Assembly: GCA_001598975.1 (NCBI GenBank)
Contig: BBXU01000335.1
Coordinates: 1-43,689, forward strand
Source of the DNA: Parachlorella kessleri
Lineage: Eukaryota > Chlorophyta > Trebouxiophyceae > Chlorellales > Chlorellaceae
Direction: 5' to 3'
Length of the DNA stretch: 43,689 nucleotides
Shown here: in pieces, positions 24,731 to 36,800 of the stretch
Layout: every line of letters starts with the position of its first letter
Position numbering within the stretch: the first letter of the stretch is position 1
The notes under the pieces: generated by a model
The model's database searches: none
Seen by the model: the letters and a program-made list of their open reading frames with translations, nothing else
Told to the model about the DNA's origin: nothing
Position numbers and translations under genes: made by a program

Positions 24731-26387
24731 CTGGTGACCAGGCGCGTTTTCAGAGTTGCCGGGCCCACCACCACTGTGCCCTGGGGCGTTGCCAGAGTTG
24801 CCTGGCGCATTGCCCTGGCCCCTGCCCCTCCCTGGACCCTCGGGGCTTACACCCTGACTTGTAGCACTTTCATTAGGGCTGGGGCTGGGGCTGGGGCTGG
24901 GGGATGCAGAAGGACTTGCTGCTGGGGCAGGGGAGGGGGAGGTGCCTGCGGGTGCTGCGCCTCCTGAGCACTTGCAGGTTGCAAGGGAGTCAGCGAGTGC
25001 CTTGGCCACTGCGGGCTGGATGGACTGCAGCAGGGTGCAGGGGAGTGTAAGAGTGTGAGAGCAGCAGTCACAGTGACCTGCAGAGGAGTTGCCAAGTGGC
25101 CTGGGAGGCTGCTGGGACATCCAAGTGCCATGGAGCAGGAGGCGCGGTGCTGGGGCTGATGGGAGGAGCGCAGCAGAGGCACCACAAGAAGCAGCTCCAG
25201 GTGAGACAAGGGCCACGGGGAATGAGGAGAGGGGTAGCACACGGCCCGGGGTCAACTGTTGGTTGCGGCAGCCGAAGTGTGTCAGAGGAGCACTGTGCTC
25301 AAGTGTACGCATCCCCTGCCAGTCCGTCCATCCCCTACCATGCTATGGCTATAGCGTGGTAGGTAAGCAGGGTACTGCATCCTTGGCATCGTTTCAGCTA
25401 TCTTTCGAGTACTGACACCCACCCCATTGCAAGTTCAACACCACCATCCCCTGGCTTCTACCGCACCTTGGAAATGAAGGTGGCCGCGGCCGATGCGCTG
25501 CCTCCGCTTGCGCTCACTGTGGCTTTCGCCTGGGCTGCAGCTGACGCAAAGCTCTGCTGCACCGACTGCGCAGCTGCGCTGGCTTTGTTGCCCCCGCAGG
25601 CCTTGCTTTGTGCGTCAGCAAAAGCTGATGCTGCATTCAGGGGCACATGTAAGAGACTTTCATGCACAATCTTCACACTGCATGGTGCCCGCAAGCAGCA
25701 CAGCACAGGCTCACACCTCCGGCAGCATCATGCGCAGCTTACTGTTACGCCGCTTCTGCCCTTGTACTGTGGCCCACCAACCGTTTGGCCTACCTGTTGC
25801 GGAAGCAACGGCATTGGCGTCCGCGAACCCGGAGGCAGTACCCTGGCATCCAGCTGCACAGCAGTAGCAATCGAAGGACTCGGGCACAGTGCCAGCAACT
25901 TGATTGCACTGGGTGAACCGCAAGCGCCATGTTACAGTTTTGCCACACTGTTTGTACAGGTTACAACAAGTGGATGCATGAGGAGCTGAGCCACTTACGT
26001 CCTCCGTTGACTGCAACTTGTACGTTGGCCATGGCTTCTGCTACAGCGTTGGCGATTGCCTGGCAGGTACAATAGCAAGCGCCTTAGTCAGCCTTACTGG
26101 ATGGCAGACATGCGTGTTTGCTCTACAGAGTGAAGTGCATGGAGAGTTCTGGAGTAGATAAGCCATACCGTAGCCTCAGCACTGCTTTGAGCTGTGCAGG
26201 GGCAGGAGGAGCACTCTGAGAAAGCCTTGGACACAGCGCTGGAGACCGCATCAGTGGCACTGCTGGATGAGGTTGCTGAGGCGCTGGAGGTGCATTGCTG
26301 CAGGGAACGTCCGTGCGCAGAAGTGGCGAGCAGCACCAGCAAGCAGCTCACCCACCAGCAGGAGACAACCCGACACTGCATGGCCAT
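24725..26387 (-). CDS. Secreted Ala/Ser-rich, Cys-containing protein with Ser-Pro repeat tail
   Basis: I do not recognise this protein. The model has five exons: 26387-26169, 26059-25999, about 25898-25794, 25630-25467 and 25024-24725, giving about 282 residues. The N-terminus is a clear signal peptide with a hydrophobic core of CLLVLLATSAHG. The mature part is Ala/Ser-rich with amphipathic A-x-A-x-A patterns and several Cys groups (CSSCPC, CYCCAAGC, CKC). A Ser-Pro-rich block, (SP)n with five consecutive SP units, follows, then a Gly/Asn/Pro/His-rich tail. SP repeats are typical of hydroxyproline-rich algal wall glycoproteins, so a cell-wall or extracellular role is likely but inferred. The acceptor of exon 3 is uncertain: the frame-consistent choice is a weak AAG at about 25899, while better CAG acceptors at 25909 and further upstream break the frame. 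An additional small exon is possible. Confidence 0.6.
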
Positions 26388-27831
26388 GTGGAAACAACTG
26401 CACAGTAACAGTCAAGTAAAGGAATGGTCTTCGCTTTCAAAATCCCGTGACACAGGGAGTCGTGGGGCCAGGGTTGGCATATTTGCCACGCGTGCTGTTG
26501 TCTTGTGGGCTCCATGCCGGCCGCATGCCAAGCGGGTACCCTTGGCAGAACTGTTGGACCCAACAACGTCACCATGACCCCAGCAAGTAGCAGACGGTCA
26601 ACAGGGCGTCCATTCATAGGCATGCAGACAACGCCAGAACAACCACTGTAAGGCCTAGCTCTTGGGCTTGCTGATGAGCAGCATGGGGGGTGACACGGCG
26701 TATGACGCCGGTCAAGGTTGCAGTTAAAAGGCCAGCTAGGAGCATCCATAAGGCTTCTATATATAGGATATACACACATGGCAACAGGAGGCTGGAACAC
26801 TGTGTGGCAAAGTACTGGCAGGGGACAGCCTTAAGGGCAGCCGTCCACAGCCAGCAAGCTCAGCGCTAGTTAGCATACACTGCAGATACAGAACCCCATA
26901 TCAATGGGTAATGAAGAGCAAGCTGCCTCAAGCAGCGCGACACAGCTCAAGGCTCAGCACAGCAGCAGACAGAAAGCAAAAGAGCGAGCAAATTGACTCC
27001 AAGCGCTGCAGCTGTCATGCAGCAGTTCACAAGGCACACAAACATAGTAAGACGCACTCTACGATAGACAGCAAGGTATTTGCCAACCTGGCCGTGCGGG
27101 CTCAGATCACACTTGCATTCAGAGATGAACTGGTCGGACAGCCCACTGACACCTTCTCCCCAAGTTGTTTGCTTCGCATGCCATGGCCCGTCACCGCAAC
27201 GATGCACGGTGCAAGGCCACTTCCAGGGTGGCATAGCCAGCACAGGAGCATGTGTAGGACGCCAAGAGCGCAATAAATACAAAAAAGACATGCATTGTAG
27301 CATCCCCCACCTACAGCTGTACGTACAAGTAACTACATGGTACTGGCCTGGCTCCCGGGGCACCAGCTGCCTTGCCCTTTAGGCCATGCCAGCTGCCGCC
27401 CCCCTTTGCTGGAGGTGCAGGCCCAGGGTGCCAGCGCCCATGCAATGCTTCGCAAAGCACAGCCACCTCCGCTCACAGCTTCAGCGGCCCCCAGGCCACC
27501 AGCGCTTGGATCGACTCTTGGCAGCTCTTGACAGCACTTCAGAGGGAGTGCCAACCAGAGCCAGCGCTCCCTGGGTGCAGCACATGCCTGCCGGGTCCCT
27601 GCAGCTGACCTTTGCCAGCTCCCACAGCACAGAAGGGCAACAGGGGCGCGAGCAGCAGCACTAGCAGCAGCAGCAGCAGCGCGCGTCTGCCGCGTGCTCA
27701 CGGCACTGCAGGTCGCAGGGCGGCAAGGCCTCTTGGAGGTACTGCAGCGCCCGTGTGCAGCGCACCTTGCGCTGGGCCTGCCGTTCAGCAGCGCACTCGC
27801 AGTGCACGCTGCTGGGACTCTTGGCACCGCC
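26388..27831. other. Spacer: promoter side of the secreted-protein gene, 3' flank of HYDEF
   Basis: Both flanking genes run on the minus strand. A TATATATA stretch at about 26757-26765 lies some 370 bp upstream of the secreted-protein ATG. A CAG microsatellite sits at about 27650-27680. The long GC-rich minus-strand frame at 27333-27911 is biased to Ala, Arg and Cys and overlaps the HYDEF end in another frame, so it is not called. Confidence 0.4.
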
Positions 27832-30800
27832 TCACAGACAGTGCAGGCCCCAGGGCGCCAGCGCCCTTTCCAGCGCCTGTGGCGAATGAGCATATGACAG
27901 CAGTAGCCCATAGTTGGTGACCGGCACCCCCGCCTCTTTCAGGTCCGAGATCCTCGCGCGGATCTTCTGGTGATCCACCATGCAGCCGCCGCAGTGGATG
28001 GCCAGCGCAAAGCGCCGCAGGCCGCCAGACTCTGCACGGCATGGGGAGCGACAATGCATGATTTGAAGGAGTACACTGCACGGCCAGGCTGAAGGGCTGC
28101 AGCGCCAGGCTTGATCGTTCGGGTAGCCCTGCTGCTCAGAGTTGCAGTCCGGCAAAAGCATCGGGGCCCAGCGGGTCTACAATGGCAGGCACAAATGAGA
28201 AAGTGTAGCACGTCAAGTGGGAGCCACCATGCCGTCAACCAGGGCCATAGGCCAGGTCAAGACGGGCTTGTTATCGTTAAGAAGAAGACGTAAGCAAGAA
28301 GGGGAAGGGGGCAGGCCTACCTGTGTCGTCCAGCTCCGGGAACTCGCGGCCAAAAGCGTGCTCCAGCTGGATGCCCACGCCGCGCTGCTGCTCAATCTTG
28401 CGGGGGATCTGCAGGGGCAGGAAATCTCGTGAATCAAGACCTGTGAGGACCCCAGCAAGCATATGGGTTGTCGCGGGTGTCACGCCTTGCCCCCACTAGG
28501 GAGGCTCACCCAACCCTAGTTGCACCCATGGGCGTTCATGACGTGCATGATATGCACCGCGCTCAGCATGCTCAACACCCGGTAAGCCTTACACGCCAGC
28601 GGTACCAACAGTCCAAGCCCAAGGCTGCTGGCAGGTCTCACCTGTACCATCCCTATGTCGTTGCACATCTCAGTGATGCGGTTGTGGTTGCATGCCTCCG
28701 CTATCAGCACCCTGTCGCCCTCCTGCAGGCAGCAGGAACCGCAAGGTGGAGATGAAAGTGGCACTTTCTCTAGCAGGTCCAGGAGAACATGCCACCAGGT
28801 TGGCCCTTGTGTCAGGGTGTGGCACTGTGCAGGAAGACAGCATTGCAGCCCGCAGCGATGATTGGATTGGTGAGTCACATGTCCCATGCCGGCATGTACC
28901 AGTCTTGCCAAATAAAAGACAACAAATGTTTCCATGGCCAACCTCATTCCAGCAGCCACTGGAACACGCTGTGGCACACGCTCGCGAACCTTTTAAGCCT
29001 GCCAGCAGCGTCACCCTGTTCACACAGGCCGTTCACTACCTTTACAAGCGAGGCATTCTGCGGCAATACGGAACCGTAATCGGCCCTGCACTAACGTTTG
29101 GCCACCCCACCTGCAATGAAATGCCTTAAAATATACTACACCTGAAGCTGCTGTCCTACGACCCTAGTGTGCCCAACCGCAAACTGGCACCACTTAAAAG
29201 ATTGTAGGCCTGCACCAGTATCTCACATGCCCATCACTCTTTCACACACCTTGAGTGACTTGTACCGCTCGATGCCCTCCACAAACAGCGGCAGCTGGCC
29301 CTGTGACTGGCGGTGGATCATGGCGATGGAGAAGGTGGTGAAGGGCACCAGCTCGTCCCCGGTGGCCTCATCCAGGGTCCACGGGTGCACAATGTCCACC
29401 GCCTGTATACGCAGCAAATGAGGGAAACACATTAGCATGAGTGGTGTGTTGGTCATGGCGGTGGGGAAGATGGTAAAGGCCACCAGCTCTTGCCCAGCTG
29501 CGCTGACGTAGGAGAGCACCCAACAACCATTCTCACAAGTCTGCGACCTGGTGCAGCAGCAGCAGCAGCAGCCACAGCAGCAAAAGCCCAGTCACACCCT
29601 GTAATGCAACCCTGTAATGCAACCCTGGCCACCAGTGCCCCACCTGCGAGTCTGTGACGATGACTTTGGGCCCCTGGTGAGCCAGCACCGGCGCCAGCGC
29701 CTTCTGGAAGCGCCGGCGCTCCGCGTCACGCACGCTAGGGTCTGCTGACCGTGCCGCGTCCAGGTTCATACGGTAGGCAAGGGTGGTGGCAAAGTGCCGG
29801 ATGGCTTCTTCTTGTACCAGTGCCTACATGGAACAGTGGAAGCACCCAGGGAGCACGTTGCTATGGCTGATGGTAAGCGAGCATGGCGGGGTGGGGGGTC
29901 AGAGGGGGCGCAGCAGCTTGGCGGGTGGAGGGAGAAACCCCCACTAGTTGACTGAGTAGCCAGCACATATCAGCTCCTGCAGGCGTCTACTTGCCCACCT
30001 GATGGCGCAGGTACAAGTCACTGTCTCACATCCATGGCATTGCCTCGGGATACAATCTGGTAACACCCGCCTGGGGCCTCAGCAATGCGCATGGTGGGGG
30101 GCTCCATATCGATGGCAATGCCCAGGCAAACTTGATCTGGCCAAACCCCACACATTGACCTGAATCACACAACTACACCCACCTGGGGCCGCAGCAGGCG
30201 CATGGTGGGGGTTTCCGCGTCCATGGGGATGTTGAGGAACACCATGGCCTCCTCACTCAGGAACTCCTCCGGCAGAGACTTGACAGCGTGGTGCTTGTGT
30301 GCCTGCTTCACACTCTCCTGCAGGGCGAGGCGGGGTAGTGTACTTCAGCAGCTTTGGGGCAGTCCTTGAGGCCAACCCTGCAAGGGGGCTTGCAGCCTGT
30401 GGCACGATTTTTTCATCAGACATAGAAACCATGTGCATCTGTCTGCACCCTGGAAGTCCATGTGAGCGCCACAGCGGGCGGGGCAGCAGTATCGGGGCCT
30501 AGGCTGCTTTGCGCGCTCCTCACTGCATGTTGATATCAGCCTGGCCCCAGTCCCATGTTGGGCACCTGAAGTACCTGCCTCAGGGCCACCTTATCACTCT
30601 GAAAGACGTCACACAACCTTTCAACTCTGCCTACACTCCCAGGCCTGCAGGTCCCTGCCAGCACGCGCTGACCTGTGCCTGCAGCAACCAGGCCCGTTTG
30701 GCGCAAGCACACAATTGCTTCAGTACCCACACCGTTACTAACCGATGGTCTCTCGCTTGAAAAACCTAGGGTGTAGGGTGAAAAAATTGTCGATCCATGC

Positions 30801-33800
30801 ACCTGCAGGAACTCTGCCAGTGGGGTGCTGGCCCCCAAGTCCGCCAGCTCCATGTGCCGCCAGAACAGGTGGCCATCGGGGTTGAGCACCCCCTGCAGCC
30901 GCTGAACCACCGTGTCCGGCGCCCAGCCGGGGTTCCCGCTGGCGCCTGCGGGCGGTTTGGTGTTGTAGACCAGCACCGGCTCGCTGCCCGCCTGCATCAC
31001 AGCGAACCAAGGATTGACGAAGTATTGGCAAAGAACTGACGACGTCCTTGCTATCTGGTTAACGTGAAAAGGGTTGATCACAGTCCTCACGGGTTGATAG
31101 AGCAAATGACGGATAGTGACCTGACCTGACAGAAGGAATGACAAAGACCCAGAATTGTCATGGACAGGCATCTGATGTTGCTTGAGGGCATCTAATGTTG
31201 CTCGAGCGCAACTCGTTCGAAGGGTCTCTCCCCCCCCAAACTTGAGGAGATCTATTCCGGTTGGGTTCACAAGCCTGCCAGAAGGTCCTCTTCCTTACCG
31301 TACTCTGCTGACTGTGGTCCCACAATGCCAATGTCTCAATGTAAAGCCTCGAGCCAGATACCACCCACCTGCTCCGCCTTCTCAACCAGCAGCCGCTCCC
31401 AATGCAAGTCGGCTGCCAGCTGCTCGGGAGGTGCCTGCCAGTGGCGCCCCACATCAACCACCACCACCGCCACATCCGTCTCCTGCAAAGCCACAAACCC
31501 GGGTGGGTGCATTGGCATGGGATTATAGGTTGCCAACTCCCCATAATGGATTGCCTTGAGGGCCTGTCACCTTGTGACTGAACCCTATTCTTGACGCCCT
31601 TGAGGCTTACGCCCGGACACACCTACTTTCCCTCATGTAAGAGTGGGACCCATGTGAAAATGCCACGCTGCACCCTACATGACAATGGGACGTGCAAGCT
31701 TGGGTGGAGAGAGCAAAGACGCAGCACCGCAAAGGGGGCCTCTCCGGTGGGTCAGTCCCTCAGCACCAGCCACATTGCTTCCAGGCAGTGCCTGCCACGC
31801 ACTTACTTCATACACCAGCCACCTTTGCTGCTGAACGCCTATGTTGGCCAGGGTGGCGTATAGGTGGGGTTACCAGGAAGGGTACCGCCATGCCGCAGGC
31901 AAGACGATACCTGCCAGAGTCCCCCTCTGTGCACCATCCACACCGCTTCCAGGCAATGCCTGCCCCAGGCTGTGCATCTCCTCACGACCGACGCAGCGCA
32001 CCTTGATGACGCTGAGCACCTTGCGCCGCTTCTTCTCCCCCAGCAGCCCCGTCTCGTCGATGCCGGCCGTGTCAAACAGCTTGGCGGGGCCCACCTCGTG
32101 CAGCTCCATCAGCACCGTCTGCAGGCAATGACAGCACAGTCTGCAGGCAGTGACAACACAGTCTGATGCATCAGCACAGTCTGCATACAATGACAACACA
32201 GTCTGCAGGCAGTGACAACACTGTGTGATGCATCAGCTTAGTCTGCAGGCAGTGACAACACAGGGACGCCATCAAACGCCTCCTGGAGGTGGGATGGGAG
32301 GCAGGCAGTGGTTGGAGCGTTTGGATGTATCCCAAATCTGCAGTCCTACCTGCTGCATAGAAGCTCACATTGTCAGCTTGAGAGGCGTGCAAGGCAGGAG
32401 CAAGTCTAAGCCGAGGGTGCAACTCAAGCTACTTGTGCTTCGTACATAAAGGTTCCAGTAACCACAAAGGCCTCCTCACCTTGGTGTCTGCTGTGGTGCC
32501 AGGGTGCGCATCCACAATGCTCGTCTCACTCCGCGTGAGCCGGTTCATGAGGCTGCTCTTCCCTGCAGCAGAGTGCAGCTGGCATGGAGCGCTCGACGGC
32601 CCAGCTGGTGTGCTTAGATCCTACAGCTTCTACCCGTCCCTGTCAGCCTACTACCCTTTCAGTCAGGACAGCTAGTCCTGTGTCTTACTTTCTCGGGACA
32701 GAGATTCTCGTATGCATGGCTCGACCCTGGGCTGGGCAGGCATTCGAGCAACAGCCTGCTTCTGACAGGCCTGGACATGCTGCTTGGTGGGTACAAGCTG
32801 CCCAGAGGTAGCCGATTCCTGCAGCTCAAACTAGCTCAGCGCCCCTTGCCTGCATTCATGACGCCAAAGATGCCAATGTTGACTCGCTGCACGTCAGACC
32901 CCTTGGCTGGTCCGGTGGCGGCGGGGCCGTTGCTCCTGCACACACACCACCAGGAGCGGGTAGGCATTCCTTTGGGGACTTCCTTTGGAGTACTGCTGTT
33001 CTGCTTGATCAATACTGCTGCGTTACACTATGAAGTGGCGGACATGTGTGCAGGGCGCTCGCATGCAAGCCACCAAGTGCACTGGGTCACTGTAATGCGT
33101 ACTACCCGGCCAAGCGAAAGAAGACTTGACCAATGAAAGCCCAGATGGTATGAAAGCTCAGATGGTACGACAGGAGGCACTGTGAGCAGCGGGAGAGGCA
33201 TATTTCAACATGAAATGACAGGGGACAATGCTAAGTAACAAACTTCATGAAGGGTATCCTGTGAATGCGACTCCCAGAAGCCTAGACGATCGCTCAGGCT
33301 GCCAACCAAAGGGAATTATCAAATACCCAAGGCTTCAAACACATATCAGCCCTGATGCCATGACTGCTTGGCTGCCCAGCGAGATCACATGCATGCAGCC
33401 CAGCATGTGTAGCACGTGTTGGTGCTCACTTGGCTGCGGCCTTGAAGCTGACCCCGCAGCCAGGGGTGTGCTGCTGCTGCGCTCCTGCGCCGACCTTCTC
33501 GCCGCAGTTGTCGCACGTCAGCTTGGGCTGCTGCGCTGCCAGGGTCGCCGTGTGGAAACCGTGGGCGCCTGTGGCCAACAAAAACTCATAGGCTTGAGCA
33601 TTCATGTCAGCCCTTTTTGCAGGCTATGTCAGCCGCACCAAATTGTCTCTGCAACTTGCGGTGCCTCTCAGCAAACCTGAAGGCCCAGCACCTAGGACCT
33701 GCCAAACAAGCTGTTCAGCACAGAGCCACTCCTGACATAGCATTAAGACTGAAGACTACCCTGCTGACTTTGCGCGCAGCTCATCCACGCAAGCAAGCAA

Positions 33801-36800
33801 GCAAGTTCCAGCGAGCCAGCCCCAGCTTGTCACCTAGGGTAGGCTGCACTTTGATGGGGTTGATGGTTTCCCGGTAGCTGGGCGGGTCACCCCACACCTT
33901 GGGCTTCAGCTTCTTGTTCACCATGGACAGCCGCGCACTCAGGCACTGCAGCCATGCACGACGGGGTGAGGTGACTAGGTATGCCATCTTACACCCCTGG
34001 TTCACCAAGAGACTGGCACAGTCCGTACCCGACCTGATGTTGGCCACTAACCGATTAGCAATAAGGCTTCAAAGTACCGCGCAAAACTGGCTTGGCCTGG
34101 GACCCCAAGTAGCTGTGCCACACTGGTGCATGAGCTGTACCTTCTGGCACTCGTCCGCGGTGTCGCTAATGCAGGGCTTGCCCTCGTAAAGGGTATAGTG
34201 CTCGCGATACTTGGTGGGGGTCAGGATGGGCATCAGAATGTTGCAGCCCCTCCGCAGGGCTATCTCGCGCCCGATCGCGTCAATGGCCTGTAGTGCCAGC
34301 GCCAGATGACAAAAATGTGAGACAAGTGCTGCTGGCAGCTACCTGCTGCGTGCAGTTCAGGGTCAGTCGCCTGCAATCGCCGCCCAGTGTTGAGAGACAT
34401 CAACTCTAGGGTTGGAGTCTCGAACCTGAAGCTTCATGGGTCAGAGGTTAGCACACGCAAGCTGTTCGTGCACGATTGAGAGACGTGCCCATAGCACAGC
34501 CAAGGCTGTGCACGGGCTATTCACAGCAGGAAGAAAAGCTCTATGCCCAGGCTGCCCACTCTCACCTGAAGCGCGGTGGTCGCCGAGATGTTGACGTTGC
34601 CCAGCGTGATCCGCGCCAGGGCGTTCATGCGGGTGGTCAGCGTGAGCATGTCCTGCGGCAGGGATACCACAGCGCAGCAAAGCGCAAATCCAGTAACCAT
34701 GGGCGCCTTCCTTACCCAATCTCCTTATGCGGCCGGGCATGCAGCTACAGCGCCGTGCCGCCCCAGAGAGCCAGCCAGAGAGAGCTCCTCAGAGCAAGCA
34801 CCCCCCATCCCATGGGTGCAGGGACTAACATCCTAGTTCTTAACATGTGCTGTGACCATGCAAATGGAATGGCATAGCACATCCAATAACTGCCGGAACC
34901 ACACCTGCATGTGCTTCTTCTTGTCCAGGTGTCCAAACTGCTGGTCCCACATGTCAGCCACTGGGGTGCCCGTCTCCGTAATATACGGCCCCATGCCTGC
35001 ATATAACACCTGATGCACTGATCAAGACCGCCTGTGAGGACTTCCTACCTGCGCATCTGGAACCCTCGAACCTAGCCCAAGAGGCAACCAAACACTGCAC
35101 TCTGCACAACCATGGGCAGCATAATATCAACCATGCAGCAGCCAGCCCAAGCAGCAAGCTGACGCTGCTAGCATGTCCACACTACGGTTCTCTGTGTCAG
35201 CCTACCGATCATGTCGGCCCCAATGCCCCGGAAGAACATGATGTCCCCTGCCAGGTCCCGCAGGGTCTGCCCCGGCAGCCCCACCATGACGCCAGTGCCC
35301 ACCTACACGTTCAGGAACACGAAGCTTTAGAAAAACCCTGGTAGGAGCGGCAGCCCCACCATCAGGCTAGTGCCCGCCTTGAAACCCCAGGGAACATCCA
35401 ACAACGAAGGCTAAATGGGTCAGGGTAATGGCATGAGAATGCAGGTCAACGATATCTTGTAAAACATAGTTGAGGGAAGCACCAACATATTAGTCTGGAG
35501 ACTGCATCGCCGTCAGCTGTTCAAGCAAGCGAACAGGAGGCATGCCGCGCCTCATCAGGGCCTCCAGATGCCTACACCTAGGAAGCTCTTCCCACGTGGC
35601 GCCCAGGCGTACCCATGCGGCTCACCATGTATCCCAGGTCCTTCAGGTCGTTCAGACAACGTATCCGGTTCTCCCACTTCTGTGCCTGCGGGTGGATGCT
35701 CGCATACAGGTCCGGGTTGGAGCTCTCAATGCGCAGCAGGTACCGCGCTGCGCCCGCTTCCCGGAACTCCACATACCTATAAGGAGCCAAGCTGCAAGTG
35801 TCACAAGGTGGCACCATCCACGGCGCTTGCTTGTTTCTCTGATCTTTGGGCTCCTCGCGGCAGCAAGCAAAGGTGTACTCTGTAACACTACGCAACAATG
35901 GCCCAAGCACTGAGCCGGATTGGTAGCTCTGCCAGATCTCCTGAGCAGCAACACACAAGTGCCTTCTAGGGCATATTCATGAGGCTTCAAAGTTCTCTAC
36001 CATCTCACCGCTCGCGAGGCAGCTCCCCAACGGACAGTGCCACGCACAGTCCAAGGTCATTGGTGTCTAAAGGCACAGCCTGCAGGCACACAGTGGCAAG
36101 CCAGAGAAGGTGAAGGGATCCCACATGAGATCCTTGCAGACCATGTGCACCTTAAAGCCCAGCCTGCAATCTAGTGGGGTCCACGTCGACCGTCCAAACC
36201 GCTGCGACCACACCCCACCTATGTCGGCCAGGCACAGCCCTGTCAGTGCTCCTCATACAGCCATATACAAACATGCGGCTTCCAAATTTTGGTTCAGCTC
36301 TGCCTCCATTGAGTCCACATTTAGTGGTCTCCCAAATTACCCCATGTTTTTCCCTTCCAGCACCAAAAAAACCTGGGAAACTCCAAAAATTGCTTGTGCC
36401 AATTCATACCTTGGGGTCCAGCCCTTGATCCAACAGGTCCATCTCTATTGTCCGCTTGCGTACTGCCCGTACAACGTCTACGATATACTGGTTGCGCTGT
36501 GGGGTATTCAGCTCGCCAGACTGCAGGGAACATGGAACATTAGGATGTCACCACAACAGATGGGCCGCTAGGTGAGAGAGTTCAGCTCGCCCGCCCGCGA
36601 CGCACATGCTGCAGGCGCCAGGAACAGTGCATGGGAAGTAAGTTACTGGAACGCCAAGTGCACAGAGCCCCTCAAGTATCCCACCAAGGACAGCAAATGT
36701 TAGCCGTTACACTTAGCAGCAAGGCTTCTGACCAGCCCCTCGGGCACCATCTGCTGACTGCTCTCTGGGCCCCCAAACCATGCATGCGGTGCTCATGAAC

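Noticed and set aside
27333..27911. 192-codon minus-strand open frame
   Set aside because: It overlaps the end of HYDEF in another frame, is dominated by Ala, Arg, Cys and Pro from GC-rich repeats, and has no domain or splice context.
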